The notes beneath the pieces are model-generated. The model saw only the letters and a list, made by a program, of their open reading frames with translations. It did not search any database and had not been told where the DNA came from. Below, piece after piece: positions 37,061-45,515 of a stretch of 64,000 bases of DNA; position 1 is the first letter of the stretch; every line of letters starts with the position of its first letter. The stretch spans positions 799,216 to 863,215 of the forward strand of contig NZ_KE340326.1 in the NCBI RefSeq assembly GCF_000413435.1, written 5' to 3'. The position numbers and the translations under genes are program-made. The stretch comes from Campylobacter ureolyticus ACS-301-V-Sch3b. GTDB taxonomy: Bacteria; Campylobacterota; Campylobacteria; Campylobacterales; Campylobacteraceae.

Positions 37061-38566
37061 ATGAAAGATTTTATCCCAGAGTTTTTTATAGGCTTAAAAA
37101 ATTATAATTTTAAGATGTTTTTAAATGATATGGCCGCAGGTATCATAGTGGCTATTGTTGCATTGCCATTATCTATAGCTCTTGGAATTGCATCGGGAGT
37201 AACGCCTGAAGTTGGGCTTATTACTGCTGTTATTGGGTGTTTTATTGTAGCCATTTTAGGTGGAACAAAATTTCAAATAGCAGGACCAACTGGCGCATTT
37301 ATTGTGATTGTTTATAGTATTATAGAGCAACACGGCATGTTGGGATTAACCATTGCAACGATGATGGCTGGCGTAATGCTTGTAGTTATAGGTTTTTTAA
37401 AAGGTGGAGAAATTATAAAATTTATCCCATATCCAGTTGTAGCAGGATTTACAAGTGGCATTGCCGTAACGATTTTTTCAAGTCAGATAAAAGATATTTT
37501 AGGCTTAGGTGTTGAAAAAATTCCAGCTCAATTTATGGAACAAATTTTGTGTTACATACAAAATATTCAAACACTAAATTTCTACGCAATTTTAATAACC
37601 ATAGTATCTATTTTTATAATTATTTTATGGCCAAAAATTCCAAAATTTGGCAAATTAATACCTAGTATGTTAGTTTCTGTGATTGTTTTAACGCTTTTGG
37701 TTCAGTTTTTTACCATTCCTACTGAAACCATTGGCTCAAGGTTTGGAAGCTTGGATTTAAAAATTACTTTTGTAAATTTTAATGGAATTAGCTTTGAACT
37801 TATTAAGTCTTTATTGCCAGCATCCATAACAATTGCGGTTTTAGCTGGTATTGAGTCACTTTTATCTGCGGTAGTTGCAGATGGTATGACAAATGATAGA
37901 CACAATTCAAACACAGAACTTGTCGGACAAGGTTTTGCAAATATTGCTTCTGCGGCCATTGGAGGCATTCCTGTAACTGGAGCGATTGCAAGAACTGCAA
38001 CTAATATAAAAAATGGTGCAAAAAGCCCTGTTTCTGCTATGATAAGCTCGATTGCCTTATTTATTATGGTTATGGTTTTACTAAATTTTGTAAATCTTAT
38101 ACCTATGGCATCTCTTGGTGCGATTTTGCTAGTAATTTCATACAATATGGGCGAATGGGAGTATTTTAAACAAATCAAAAAAGCGCCAAGAAGTGATTAT
38201 TTTGTTTTTATTGCGACATTTTTATTAACGGTATTTTTTGATTTGATTATTGGTATATCAGTTGGTATGATATTTGCTTTGATTATATTTATGAAGCGAA
38301 TGAGTGATTTAACAAATTTTGAAATGATTACAAAAGATTTAAAACATGCTGATGGCAATATATTAGAAATTCCAAATGGAGTTCTTGTTTATAACATAAA
38401 TGGTCCTTTTTTCTTCGGTGCTGCAGAGAAATTTTCTAATATGCTACTAGATATAGTCAAACCTAAAACAAAAATAATTGTTGTAAATTTAGAAAATGTT
38501 CCTTTAATTGATGCTACTGGATATAGAGGATTAAAAATTTTTTATAATAATTGTAAAAAAAAATGA
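37061..38566 (+). CDS. SulP-family anion transporter, frame broken in the STAS domain
   Basis: About 501 residues. The SulP membrane core has some ten or more hydrophobic segments, starting with FLNDMAAGIIVAIVALPLSI, then GGTKFQIAGPTGAFIVIV near 65 and NTELVGQGFANIASAAIGGI near 280. It carries bicarbonate, sulfate or similar anions; the substrate is unknown. The STAS domain begins near residue 420 and contains LENVPLIDATGYRG, but the frame then ends at an A9 tract (38555-38563) followed by TGA. The missing STAS end is encoded in the next frame. ATG 37061 is chosen for AGG at 37050-37052; an upstream ATG (37046) lacks a site. Confidence 0.85.
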   Translation: MKDFIPEFFIGLKNYNFKMFLNDMAAGIIVAIVALPLSIALGIASGVTPEVGLITAVIGCFIVAILGGTKFQIAGPTGAFIVIVYSIIEQHGMLGLTIATMMAGVMLVVIGFLKGGEIIKFIPYPVVAGFTSGIAVTIFSSQIKDILGLGVEKIPAQFMEQILCYIQNIQTLNFYAILITIVSIFIIILWPKIPKFGKLIPSMLVSVIVLTLLVQFFTIPTETIGSRFGSLDLKITFVNFNGISFELIKSLLPASITIAVLAGIESLLSAVVADGMTNDRHNSNTELVGQGFANIASAAIGGIPVTGAIARTATNIKNGAKSPVSAMISSIALFIMVMVLLNFVNLIPMASLGAILLVISYNMGEWEYFKQIKKAPRSDYFVFIATFLLTVFFDLIIGISVGMIFALIIFMKRMSDLTNFEMITKDLKHADGNILEIPNGVLVYNINGPFFFGAAEKFSNMLLDIVKPKTKIIVVNLENVPLIDATGYRGLKIFYNNCKKK

Positions 38567-38567
38567 G

Positions 38568-38759
38568 TTGAAAATATATTTTTGTGGAATAAGAAGTAGG
38601 GTTTATAAAATTTTAAAAAATTATGGTTTTATAGATGAGATACAAAAAGAAAATATTTTTAAAGACTTAAAAGCAAATATTGATTATTTAAAGGATTTTG
38701 AGCCTAAAGAGTTATATCCAAATAAAAAAGTAGATTCTTTAACTAGAGATAACAAGTAG
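38568..38759 (+). pseudogene. Displaced C-terminal part of the SulP STAS domain
   Basis: The frame one base ahead of the SulP frame continues the STAS fold: IYFCGIRSRVYKILKNYGF and the ENIFKDLKANIDYLK ending are typical final strand and helices of SulP STAS domains. Removing one A from the A9 tract (to A8) joins the parts without a gap (NNCKKNELKIYFCG). It is not an independent gene: TTG 38568 has no ribosome binding site. The gene is either phase-variable, rescued by transcriptional slippage, broken, or affected by a sequence error. Confidence 0.8.
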
Positions 38760-38795
38760 TCTAAAAAGCTCAAATAAATCTATATAAAGTAACAG

Positions 38796-39815
38796 TTATT
38801 TTTCAGCTTTGTTGCTTAACATTACAGCTATAAATTCTGTTTTAGGATTGATTTTAAGTGCGATTTGAATAGTCATGGTTAGTGGAACTGCTAAAAAAAG
38901 TCCACCTATTCCCAAAACATATCCCCATAAAAGTAAGCTAAAAAGCACAGTTATAGTTGAGATTCCAAGCTCTTCGCCAACTAATCTTGGCTCTAAAATT
39001 ACTCCAAAAATAATATTTGCTGCTACATATAGCGCTACAACCCAAATAGTATCTGAAAAATTTCCACTTATTAATGCTACAAAAACAGCTGGTACAGCAG
39101 CTACAAAAGAACCAATTGTAGGTATATAATTCATTATAAAAGCAACTATTCCCCATAAAACTGCGTATGGAATGCCTAAATAATAAAGCCCAAAACCTAT
39201 AACAAGTCCAGTTGCTGCTGAAACTATTGTTTTTATAAAAAGATATCTTTTAAGATTATAGACAAAAGAGTTTACAAAAACAACAGCATTTGAATATTTA
39301 CGGCTTAGATATTTTACTTTTTCTTGCATAACTCTTGTTTCAAAAAGCATGAATGCAACAAGTAAAAGTACAAAAAGCCACATCGACATCATCGAACCTG
39401 TTTTTCTAACAAGTGAGCTTGTTGTTGTGATAATTTTATTAGATTCTAGGTTAAACATATTTGGATCAAAAACTATCATATCTCTAAAATCTGTGCTATT
39501 TAGTTTTTCCATCCATTCATTTAGCAATACTTGAAATTTTCTATTAAACTCAGGAAGTTGTCCTAAAAAGTCAAACATCGTAGTAACTGCAACACTTCCG
39601 ATAAATGCTAAAAATCCAAGCAGTAAAAATGCTACAAATATAAATGAAATAGTTCTTGGAATTTTAATTTTTTCTAAGGCGTCTAAAACAGGAGAAGTTA
39701 CAATTGCTATAAAAGTAGCTAATAAAAACGGCACTACTACCGAGTTTGCGGCTTTTAAACCTGCAAAAATTATAATTATGGAAGCAAGAGTTATTAAAGT
39801 TGTTTGTAGTCTCAA
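38796..39815 (-). CDS. AI-2E family (PerM-like) membrane protein
   Basis: 339 residues, about eight hydrophobic segments in the AI-2E arrangement: an N-terminal pair (TLITLASIIIIFAGLKAANS, VVPFLLATFIAIVTSPVLD), a soluble middle region (~residues 65-110), and a C-terminal cluster with GVILEPRLVGEELGISTITV, where EPRLVG is a family hallmark. AI-2E members transport quorum signals or act as Na+/H+ antiporters in some bacteria; the substrate is not predicted. TTG start preceded by AGGAA. Convergent with SulP; no strong shared terminator seen. Confidence 0.82.
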   Translation of the reverse strand: MRLQTTLITLASIIIIFAGLKAANSVVVPFLLATFIAIVTSPVLDALEKIKIPRTISFIFVAFLLLGFLAFIGSVAVTTMFDFLGQLPEFNRKFQVLLNEWMEKLNSTDFRDMIVFDPNMFNLESNKIITTTSSLVRKTGSMMSMWLFVLLLVAFMLFETRVMQEKVKYLSRKYSNAVVFVNSFVYNLKRYLFIKTIVSAATGLVIGFGLYYLGIPYAVLWGIVAFIMNYIPTIGSFVAAVPAVFVALISGNFSDTIWVVALYVAANIIFGVILEPRLVGEELGISTITVLFSLLLWGYVLGIGGLFLAVPLTMTIQIALKINPKTEFIAVMLSNKAEK

Positions 39816-39869
39816 AATAAATTCCTCAAATTTACTAAATTTTGTAATTTTAGCAAAAAGATATAAAAA

Positions 39870-40031
39870 TATAATAAAAATTTTGATTTGATGAATAGAA
39901 AAGTAAGTTGATTTTACAAGACAAAGTACAAAATTTATTTTTAGTTAAATTTTGAGTTGTGCTATCAACTTACTTAAATGCATTTTGGCAAAATAAGCAA
40001 ATTTTAAAAAATCTCAAATTTGCTTTAATTT
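39870..40031 (+). ncRNA. Candidate small RNA with nested inverted repeats
   Basis: The gap between two minus-strand genes has, on the plus strand, TATAAT (39870-39875) and a three-tier nested pairing: AAGTAAGTTGAT (39901-39912) with ATCAACTTACTT (39964-39975); ACAA (39916-39919) with TTGT (39957-39960); CAAAATTTA (39929-39937) with TAAATTTTG (39946-39954). A terminator hairpin follows (39995-40025) with a T-rich tail. No reading frame. Pairing seen directly; expression is inference. Confidence 0.4.
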
Positions 40032-40034
40032 TTT
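39995..40034. terminator. Bidirectional terminator
   Basis: AAGCAAATTT (39995-40004) and AAATTTGCTT (40016-40025) form a 10-bp stem. The plus strand continues TAATTTTTT; the minus strand continues ATTTTGCC. It ends the minus-strand saccharopine-dehydrogenase-like gene and could end the candidate small RNA. Confidence 0.65.
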
Positions 40035-41295
40035 AAATTTCGCCCACTTTATAGCTTTCACCTGGTTTCATCTCAATTATCTTCCAAGGAAGTCCTTGCT
40101 TGTTAAGCTCATCCATAAAAGGTTTTGCGTCAAATTCCTCCATATTAAACACACCTTTACCACTCCACTTTCCAAGGGCTATCATTTTTGCACCAATCAT
40201 CGCTGGAACTCCTGTTGTATAGCTTACTCCTTGAGCTCCAGTTTGGGCATAGCACTCTTCGTGGTCGCAAACATTATAGATGTAAATTTGTTTTTCTTTG
40301 CCATCTTTTACTCCGCGAATCACACATCCGATATTGGTCTTGCCCTTTGTTCTTGCACCTAAGCTCGCAGGATCTGGTAAAAGTGTCTTTAAAAACTGAA
40401 TAGGAACTATTTTTACGCCATTATGCTCGACCTCGTCGATGCGAAGCATTCCAACATTTTCAAGGCATTTCATATGGGTTAAATAGCTCTGTCCAAATGT
40501 CATAAAAAATCTAATTTGTTTTAAACCTTTGATATTTTTGCTAAGACTTTCAAGCTCTTCATGATATAAAAGATAACTATCTTTTACGCCAATTTCTGGA
40601 TAGTTCCATTTAAAGCCAATCTCCATAGGTTTTGTCTCTACCCACTCATCATTTTTCCAGTTTGTTTTTCGCTCATTAGTTGAGTTATGAGTTTTTTTCC
40701 AGTATCGTCCATTTGCTGAAACTTCTCTTAAATTTATCTCTGGGTTAAAGTTAGTTGCAAATGCATATCCGTGGTCTCCAGCGTTGCAATCAAGTATGTC
40801 GATATAGTGAATTTCATCAAAGAGATATTGCTGTGCATAGGCACAAAATACATTTGTAACACCCGGGTCAAAGCCACTTCCTAAAAGTCCCAAAACCCCA
40901 GCTTTTTTAAACTCATCATCTTTGGCCCATTGAAGTTTATACTCAAACTTAGCAGTATCTGGATGCTCGTAATTTGCAGTATCGATGTAGTTAATTTTAG
41001 CTTTTACGCAAGCGTCCATTAGTGTTAAATCTTGATATGGAAGTGCGACATTTAGTAAAATTTCAGCACCTGTTTTTTTGATGAGACTAGCAACTGCGTC
41101 TGTATCATCAGCATCAATTTGTGCGGTTTGAATCTCTACTCCAAGGCGCTCTTTTATAAATTTTGCTATTTTATCACATTTGCTTTTTGTTCTACTTGCA
41201 AGAGTTATTTTGCTAAAGACATCACAATTTGCAGCAGCTTTGTAAGTTGCAACTTGGCTAACTCCACCAGCTCCAATTATTAGTAAATTTGCCAT
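40033..41295 (-). CDS. Carboxynorspermidine/carboxyspermidine dehydrogenase (saccharopine dehydrogenase family)
   Basis: 420 residues from the chosen start. The Rossmann start ANLLIIGAGGVSQVATYKAA is followed by NVALPYQDLTLMDACVKAKI near 95 and GLLGSGFDPGVTNVFCAYA near 135. These match bacterial carboxynorspermidine synthase proteins, which reductively couple a diamine to aspartate semialdehyde in spermidine synthesis (with NspC, not in this window). The C. jejuni homologue works in the carboxyspermidine pathway. ATG 41295 is chosen because AAGGATA precedes it; a start at 41331 adds 12 basic residues without a site. The DNA looks richer in G+C than its neighbours (about 45% in 40861-40920). 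Confidence 0.88.
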   Translation of the reverse strand: MANLLIIGAGGVSQVATYKAAANCDVFSKITLASRTKSKCDKIAKFIKERLGVEIQTAQIDADDTDAVASLIKKTGAEILLNVALPYQDLTLMDACVKAKINYIDTANYEHPDTAKFEYKLQWAKDDEFKKAGVLGLLGSGFDPGVTNVFCAYAQQYLFDEIHYIDILDCNAGDHGYAFATNFNPEINLREVSANGRYWKKTHNSTNERKTNWKNDEWVETKPMEIGFKWNYPEIGVKDSYLLYHEELESLSKNIKGLKQIRFFMTFGQSYLTHMKCLENVGMLRIDEVEHNGVKIVPIQFLKTLLPDPASLGARTKGKTNIGCVIRGVKDGKEKQIYIYNVCDHEECYAQTGAQGVSYTTGVPAMIGAKMIALGKWSGKGVFNMEEFDAKPFMDELNKQGLPWKIIEMKPGESYKVGEI

Positions 41296-41460
41296 TTTTA
41301 TCCTTTTTAAAAATTTTAGATATTTTAGCAAATAAACAATAACATTTCAAAATTTTATATGTCAATAATTTTGATAATTTATAGTTAAAGTGAAATATTT
41401 AATTATTTAACTTTTAAAAAATATCATTAACTAATAAAAATAAGTGAATTTAAGATAAAT

Positions 41461-42591
41461 TTAATCTATAATTTTGCCATCTTTGTAATAAATTCTTTTA
41501 ACCCTTGAAGCTACTAAAGATAAAATTTCATAACTTATAGTATCGCATCTTTTGGCTAAATTTGAAGCGTTAAAATCACCTTCATCAAAAATTGTTGCAT
41601 ATTCACCAACTTTAACTTCCATATCAAAAGGCACTTTTACCATACATTGATCCATACATATTCGCCCAACTACTGGGCATTTTACATTATTAATTAAAAC
41701 CTCTGGATTATTTTGCTCTCTTAAAAATCCATCACCATAACCGATGCAAATCGTTACAATTTTTTCATAATCTTTTGTTGTGTAAACTCCACCATAGCTA
41801 ATTGGGGTATTTGGTTTTAAAATCTTAATATTTGAAATCATAGCATAAAGGCTCATAACAGGCTTTAAATCTACGCTTTTTTTAACTTCATCTGATGGAT
41901 AAAATCCAAAACCAACTATTCCACTTCTTACCATATTTAAATTTGCAGTTTGTGTATCTAAAATAGCTGCTGAGTTTGAGACATGTTTTAATGGTATTTT
42001 AAGCCCATTTTTTTCAAAATCATAAATTTGAGCATTAAATCTTTTAAGTTGTAGGTTTGTAAAGCTCTTATCAGCACTATCTGATTTAGCAAAATGAGTA
42101 AAAACACCAACTATTTCTATATTTGAGAGTTTTGAAATTTTTAAACAAGTTAAAGTTGTTTCTAAAATGCTTTTTTCATCGCGTACCACAAAACCAAGTC
42201 TTGCCATTCCTGTATCAAGCTTGATATGAATTTTGGCCTTCAAATTTAAGGATTTTGCTATTTCATTTATAGTGGTTGCATATTCGTAGTTAAAAACACA
42301 AAGCTCAAGGTTGTTTAATAGAGCTTTTTTTACTTCATCGCTGTATCCAAGGAGTAAAATAGGCAAATTTATACCATTTTTTCTTAACTCTTCACCTTCA
42401 TTTACTCTTGCTACTGCTAGATAATCAGCACCAAACTCAGCGTAACTTTTAGCTATTTCCACGCTTCCATGCCCATAAGCATTTGCCTTTATAAGAGCAC
42501 AAAACTTTATATCATCTCCAACAAATTTTTTTAAATTAAAAAAATTTTGTTTTAAATTATTCAAATTTATTTTTGCAAAAACTACTGACAT
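41461..42591 (-). CDS. alr: Alanine racemase
   Basis: PLP enzyme making D-alanine for peptidoglycan. 376 residues. The PLP lysine is in FCALIKANAYGHGS near residues 30-43, the substrate-pocket stretch near 130 reads IKLDTGMARLGF, and the C-terminal barrel has ISYGGVYTT (catalytic Tyr) near 265 and VVGRICMDQCMV near 308. It begins directly after the exonuclease gene (no gap), making the third gene of rpe-dnaQ-like-alr. Confidence 0.95.
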   Translation of the reverse strand: MSVVFAKINLNNLKQNFFNLKKFVGDDIKFCALIKANAYGHGSVEIAKSYAEFGADYLAVARVNEGEELRKNGINLPILLLGYSDEVKKALLNNLELCVFNYEYATTINEIAKSLNLKAKIHIKLDTGMARLGFVVRDEKSILETTLTCLKISKLSNIEIVGVFTHFAKSDSADKSFTNLQLKRFNAQIYDFEKNGLKIPLKHVSNSAAILDTQTANLNMVRSGIVGFGFYPSDEVKKSVDLKPVMSLYAMISNIKILKPNTPISYGGVYTTKDYEKIVTICIGYGDGFLREQNNPEVLINNVKCPVVGRICMDQCMVKVPFDMEVKVGEYATIFDEGDFNASNLAKRCDTISYEILSLVASRVKRIYYKDGKIID

Positions 42592-43371
42592 TTACTCTTT
42601 CTTTTCTACTATTTTAACGCTTTTTGCTGTTTTTGAAAAATGTATTAAATCCTCTACTGTTTGAACCGTCCAAGGAAGTCTTTCAAGTGCTACTTTAAAT
42701 ATTATTGCTGCACTTATTGCATCATTTAAGGCTCTATGATGAGCGTTATGAATACCTAAAAGCTCTTTTAATGATCCAAGTCCGTATTTAGCAGATGGTA
42801 TTGTTCGTCTGGCTAGCTCAATAGTGCAAATTCGCCTATTTAAAAGCACTCCATAGTCTAATTTTTCCAAACTTTTGCTTATAAAATCATAATCAAATTT
42901 AACATTATGAGCTACAAAAGTACTGGTTCCTAAAAAAAGTTTAAATCTCTCAAGCACGGTGGCTAAATTTGGAGCATTGTCTAAATCACTAACTTTAATT
43001 CCAGTTAAATCACTAATTTCTTCAGGAATAAAATCAGCTTTTATAAAGCTTTCAAATTTATCTAAAACTAGACCATTTTTTAATTTTACTGCTCCTATTT
43101 CTATGATTTGTCCCTCTTTTATGCCGCCATTTGTCTCAATATCTGTAATGCAAAAAATTTCATCTTTAATCTCTTTATCTTTTGTAGCAATTGTTACTTT
43201 TCCATTATCTTTTTTTACTACTTCAAGTCCTGAAGCGTGCCACATATTAAAATCTTTTGGGTCAAATTTTATCTCATCAATCTCACTTGATTTTATTAAA
43301 AAATCATGATAATTAATTGATTTTTGAGAAAGCAAATCTATAAAATTTTCTAATTTATTAACTTTTTTCAT
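42592..43371 (-). CDS. 3'-5' exonuclease, DnaQ family
   Basis: 259 residues. An N-terminal ~70-residue helical extension precedes a DEDDh exonuclease: CITDIETNG (Exo I) near residue 75, VAHNVKFDYDF (Exo II) near 153 and HHRALNDAISAA (Exo III) near 210. This could be the proofreading epsilon subunit or a related exonuclease; C. jejuni annotates the gene beside rpe as dnaQ. It overlaps rpe by ATGA and abuts alr. Confidence 0.87.
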   Translation of the reverse strand: MKKVNKLENFIDLLSQKSINYHDFLIKSSEIDEIKFDPKDFNMWHASGLEVVKKDNGKVTIATKDKEIKDEIFCITDIETNGGIKEGQIIEIGAVKLKNGLVLDKFESFIKADFIPEEISDLTGIKVSDLDNAPNLATVLERFKLFLGTSTFVAHNVKFDYDFISKSLEKLDYGVLLNRRICTIELARRTIPSAKYGLGSLKELLGIHNAHHRALNDAISAAIIFKVALERLPWTVQTVEDLIHFSKTAKSVKIVEKKE

Positions 43372-44009
43372 ACTTTTAAAGATCTAATCGCAGTTTCATA
43401 ATCATTTGATGAAAATATATAACTTCCAGCTACTACTATATCAGCTCCAGCTTCATCAAGTTCAGCTACATTAAGCCCATTTACACCACCATCAACTTCT
43501 ATCATGCAAATTGAGTTTGTTTTATATATAAGCTCTTTTAATTCTTTTGTTTTATCTATTACAATAGGCATAAATTTTTGCCCACCAAATCCTGGATTTA
43601 CACTCATTAAAAGAACCATATCAACACTATTTATGATATGTTTTAGTGAGCTTATTGGTGTGTGTGGGTTTAAAACAATAGCAGGAGAAATTCCATTATT
43701 TCTAATGTGATCAATTAATCTTAAAGGGTGGTTTTCAGCCTCAATATGAAATCCTAGAAATTTAGGTTTAATCCCTAAAAACATCTCTACAAAAAAGCTT
43801 GGGTTTTCAACCATTAGATGAACATCTAAAGGCACTGAACTTGACTTTTTAGCTGCATTTACAACAACAGGCCCAATTGTTAAATTTGGTACAAAATGTC
43901 CATCCATTACATCTATGTGGATAAGATCAGCTCCAGCTTCACAAACTGCTTTTATTTCACTTTCTAAATTTGCAAAATCAGCTGATAAAATACTTGGTGC
44001 TACATACAT
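43368..44009 (-). CDS. rpe: Ribulose-phosphate 3-epimerase
   Basis: Interconverts ribulose 5-phosphate and xylulose 5-phosphate. 213 residues, TIM barrel. MYVAPSILSADFANLESEI at the start, IDVMDGHFVPNLTIGP near 34-49 (metal-binding His/Asp), MSVNPGFGGQKF near 139 and EVDGGVN near 175. First gene of the minus-strand operon, divergent from rpmB. Confidence 0.96.
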   Translation of the reverse strand: MYVAPSILSADFANLESEIKAVCEAGADLIHIDVMDGHFVPNLTIGPVVVNAAKKSSSVPLDVHLMVENPSFFVEMFLGIKPKFLGFHIEAENHPLRLIDHIRNNGISPAIVLNPHTPISSLKHIINSVDMVLLMSVNPGFGGQKFMPIVIDKTKELKELIYKTNSICMIEVDGGVNGLNVAELDEAGADIVVAGSYIFSSNDYETAIRSLKV

Positions 44010-44127
44010 TTAAATTCCTTAAATTTTTTATAACTAATTCCAAAGTTTGAATTTTACCCTTTTAAATCATAAAAACTAATAAAATATGAAATTTAATAAA
44101 TTTAAGTAAGATTTGAGTATTTTTTGG

Positions 44128-44133
44128 TATAAT
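44128..44133 (+). promoter_or_regulatory. -10 box of rpmB
   Basis: TATAAT after a T5-GG stretch (TTTTTGGTATAATC), 35 bases upstream of the rpmB ATG; AAAGGAT ribosome binding site at 44157-44163. Confidence 0.7.
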
Positions 44134-44168
44134 CAACCTTTTAAATTTAAGTTTTCAAAGGATAAAAT

Positions 44169-44360
44169 ATGGCAAAAAGATGTGCTATTACAGGAAAAGG
44201 CCCAATGGTAGGCCATAGCGTAAGTCACGCTAACAACAAAAATAAAAAAAGATTTTTACCAAATCTTAGAACCATAAGAGTTGTTTTAGAAGATGGAACA
44301 ACTAGAAGAATTAAAGTTGCAGCATCAACTTTAAGAACTATGAAAAAACAATCTAGATAG
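44169..44360 (+). CDS. rpmB: 50S ribosomal protein L28
   Basis: 63 residues, L28 family. [20 protein letters not shown] at the start and [20 protein letters not shown] in the middle. Only one Cys (C5) remains, so it is the zinc-free type. Followed 24 bases later by a K+ channel gene, as also in some other Campylobacterota. Confidence 0.95.
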   Translation: MAKRCAITGKGPMVGHSVSHANNKNKKRFLPNLRTIRVVLEDGTTRRIKVAASTLRTMKKQSR

Positions 44361-44384
44361 TTTTTATATATAAAGTTTGTTAAA

Positions 44385-45515
44385 ATGTCTTTTTGGGATA
44401 GAGTTCGTAAATTTCTCAACTGGACAAGATCTTCAAAACCTGATGTAAATCTTAACTTTGAATTTTACGAACAGTTAAAACCGTTTAGATTACCATTAAT
44501 TCTTCTTGTTTCACTTATGCTAATTGGAACTTTAGGATATATGGCTTTTAGCGGTTTTTCTTTAAGTGATGGATTTTATCAAGCAGGGATGACCTTTACA
44601 ACTGTCGGATTTACCGAAGTTGCCGAGATTTCTCCAGCTGGGAGAATTTTTACTGTAGCATTTATTTTTGCTGGTTTTGGAGCTTTTACATTTTCTTTAG
44701 GTGTTGTTATAGAAAGCCTAAAAAAAGGCTTTTTAGTAAATGCCATTAGGGAGAGAAATATGGTAAATAAAATAGCAAGATTAAAAAATCACTTTGTTAT
44801 TTGCTATCACAATATCTATACAATTGAGCTTGCAAAGCAATTTAGAGAAAATCATATCCCTTTTGTTGTTATTGACACAAGTGATGATTTGAGTAAGATT
44901 GCTCATGATAATAAATATCCTTATTTTATACAAGGCGAACCTCATACCGAACTTTCACTTTTAAAATCTCATCTTTCTAGTGCAAAAGGTGTTATTGCAC
45001 TTAGTTCAAATATAGCTGATAATATTGCAATAATTGCAACTGTAAGATTATATGAAAAAGAGCTTGAACTTAAAAAGCCATATTTTGTTATGAGTGTTTC
45101 TGATAATGATTTAGATGCAGATAAGCTTAAAAAGCTTGGCGCAGACTCAGTTATACTTCCATCAAAACTTGCCGCTCAGCGTCTTAGTGCTATAAGTGTA
45201 AGACCAGATATGGAAAATATCTTAGAAAGATTTTTATATAAAAAAGACTCTTTAATTGATATTGAGGAAATTATAGTTCCAAGTCATTCTTGGGTTAGAT
45301 TTAAAAGACTTCGTGAAACTAGACTCAGAGAAATTACAAGTGCTGATATAGTTGGAATAAAAGATGAAAATAATAAATTTACTCCTATGCCTGGCGGTGA
45401 TGCTATAATAGGCACAAATGCCACACTTTTAGTTATAGGTACGGCTGAGGGGATAAATTATACAAGAAAACTTATAAATGGTAGATATAAACCGCAGGAG
45501 TTAAAATATGTTTGA
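44385..45515 (+). CDS. Potassium channel with RCK domain
   Basis: 376 residues. Two membrane segments (LPLILLVSLMLIGTLGYMAF near residues 36-55; IFTVAFIFAGFGAFTFSLGV near 88-107) flank a pore loop with filter TTVGFTEV near 73-80. A cytoplasmic RCK-N Rossmann domain begins with HFVICYHNIYTIELAKQF near 136, and an RCK-C-like region follows. The filter is TVGFT rather than TVGYG. The dinucleotide motif GxGxxG is also altered (CYHNIY). Likely a ligand-gated K+ or related cation channel. Overlaps argJ by 8 bases. Confidence 0.85.
   Translation: MSFWDRVRKFLNWTRSSKPDVNLNFEFYEQLKPFRLPLILLVSLMLIGTLGYMAFSGFSLSDGFYQAGMTFTTVGFTEVAEISPAGRIFTVAFIFAGFGAFTFSLGVVIESLKKGFLVNAIRERNMVNKIARLKNHFVICYHNIYTIELAKQFRENHIPFVVIDTSDDLSKIAHDNKYPYFIQGEPHTELSLLKSHLSSAKGVIALSSNIADNIAIIATVRLYEKELELKKPYFVMSVSDNDLDADKLKKLGADSVILPSKLAAQRLSAISVRPDMENILERFLYKKDSLIDIEEIIVPSHSWVRFKRLRETRLREITSADIVGIKDENNKFTPMPGGDAIIGTNATLLVIGTAEGINYTRKLINGRYKPQELKYV

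Noticed and set aside
39901..39975. Nested inverted repeat as an insertion-sequence or miniature transposon end
   Set aside because: No flanking target duplication is visible and the arms are far shorter than typical mobile-element ends; a small RNA fits better.
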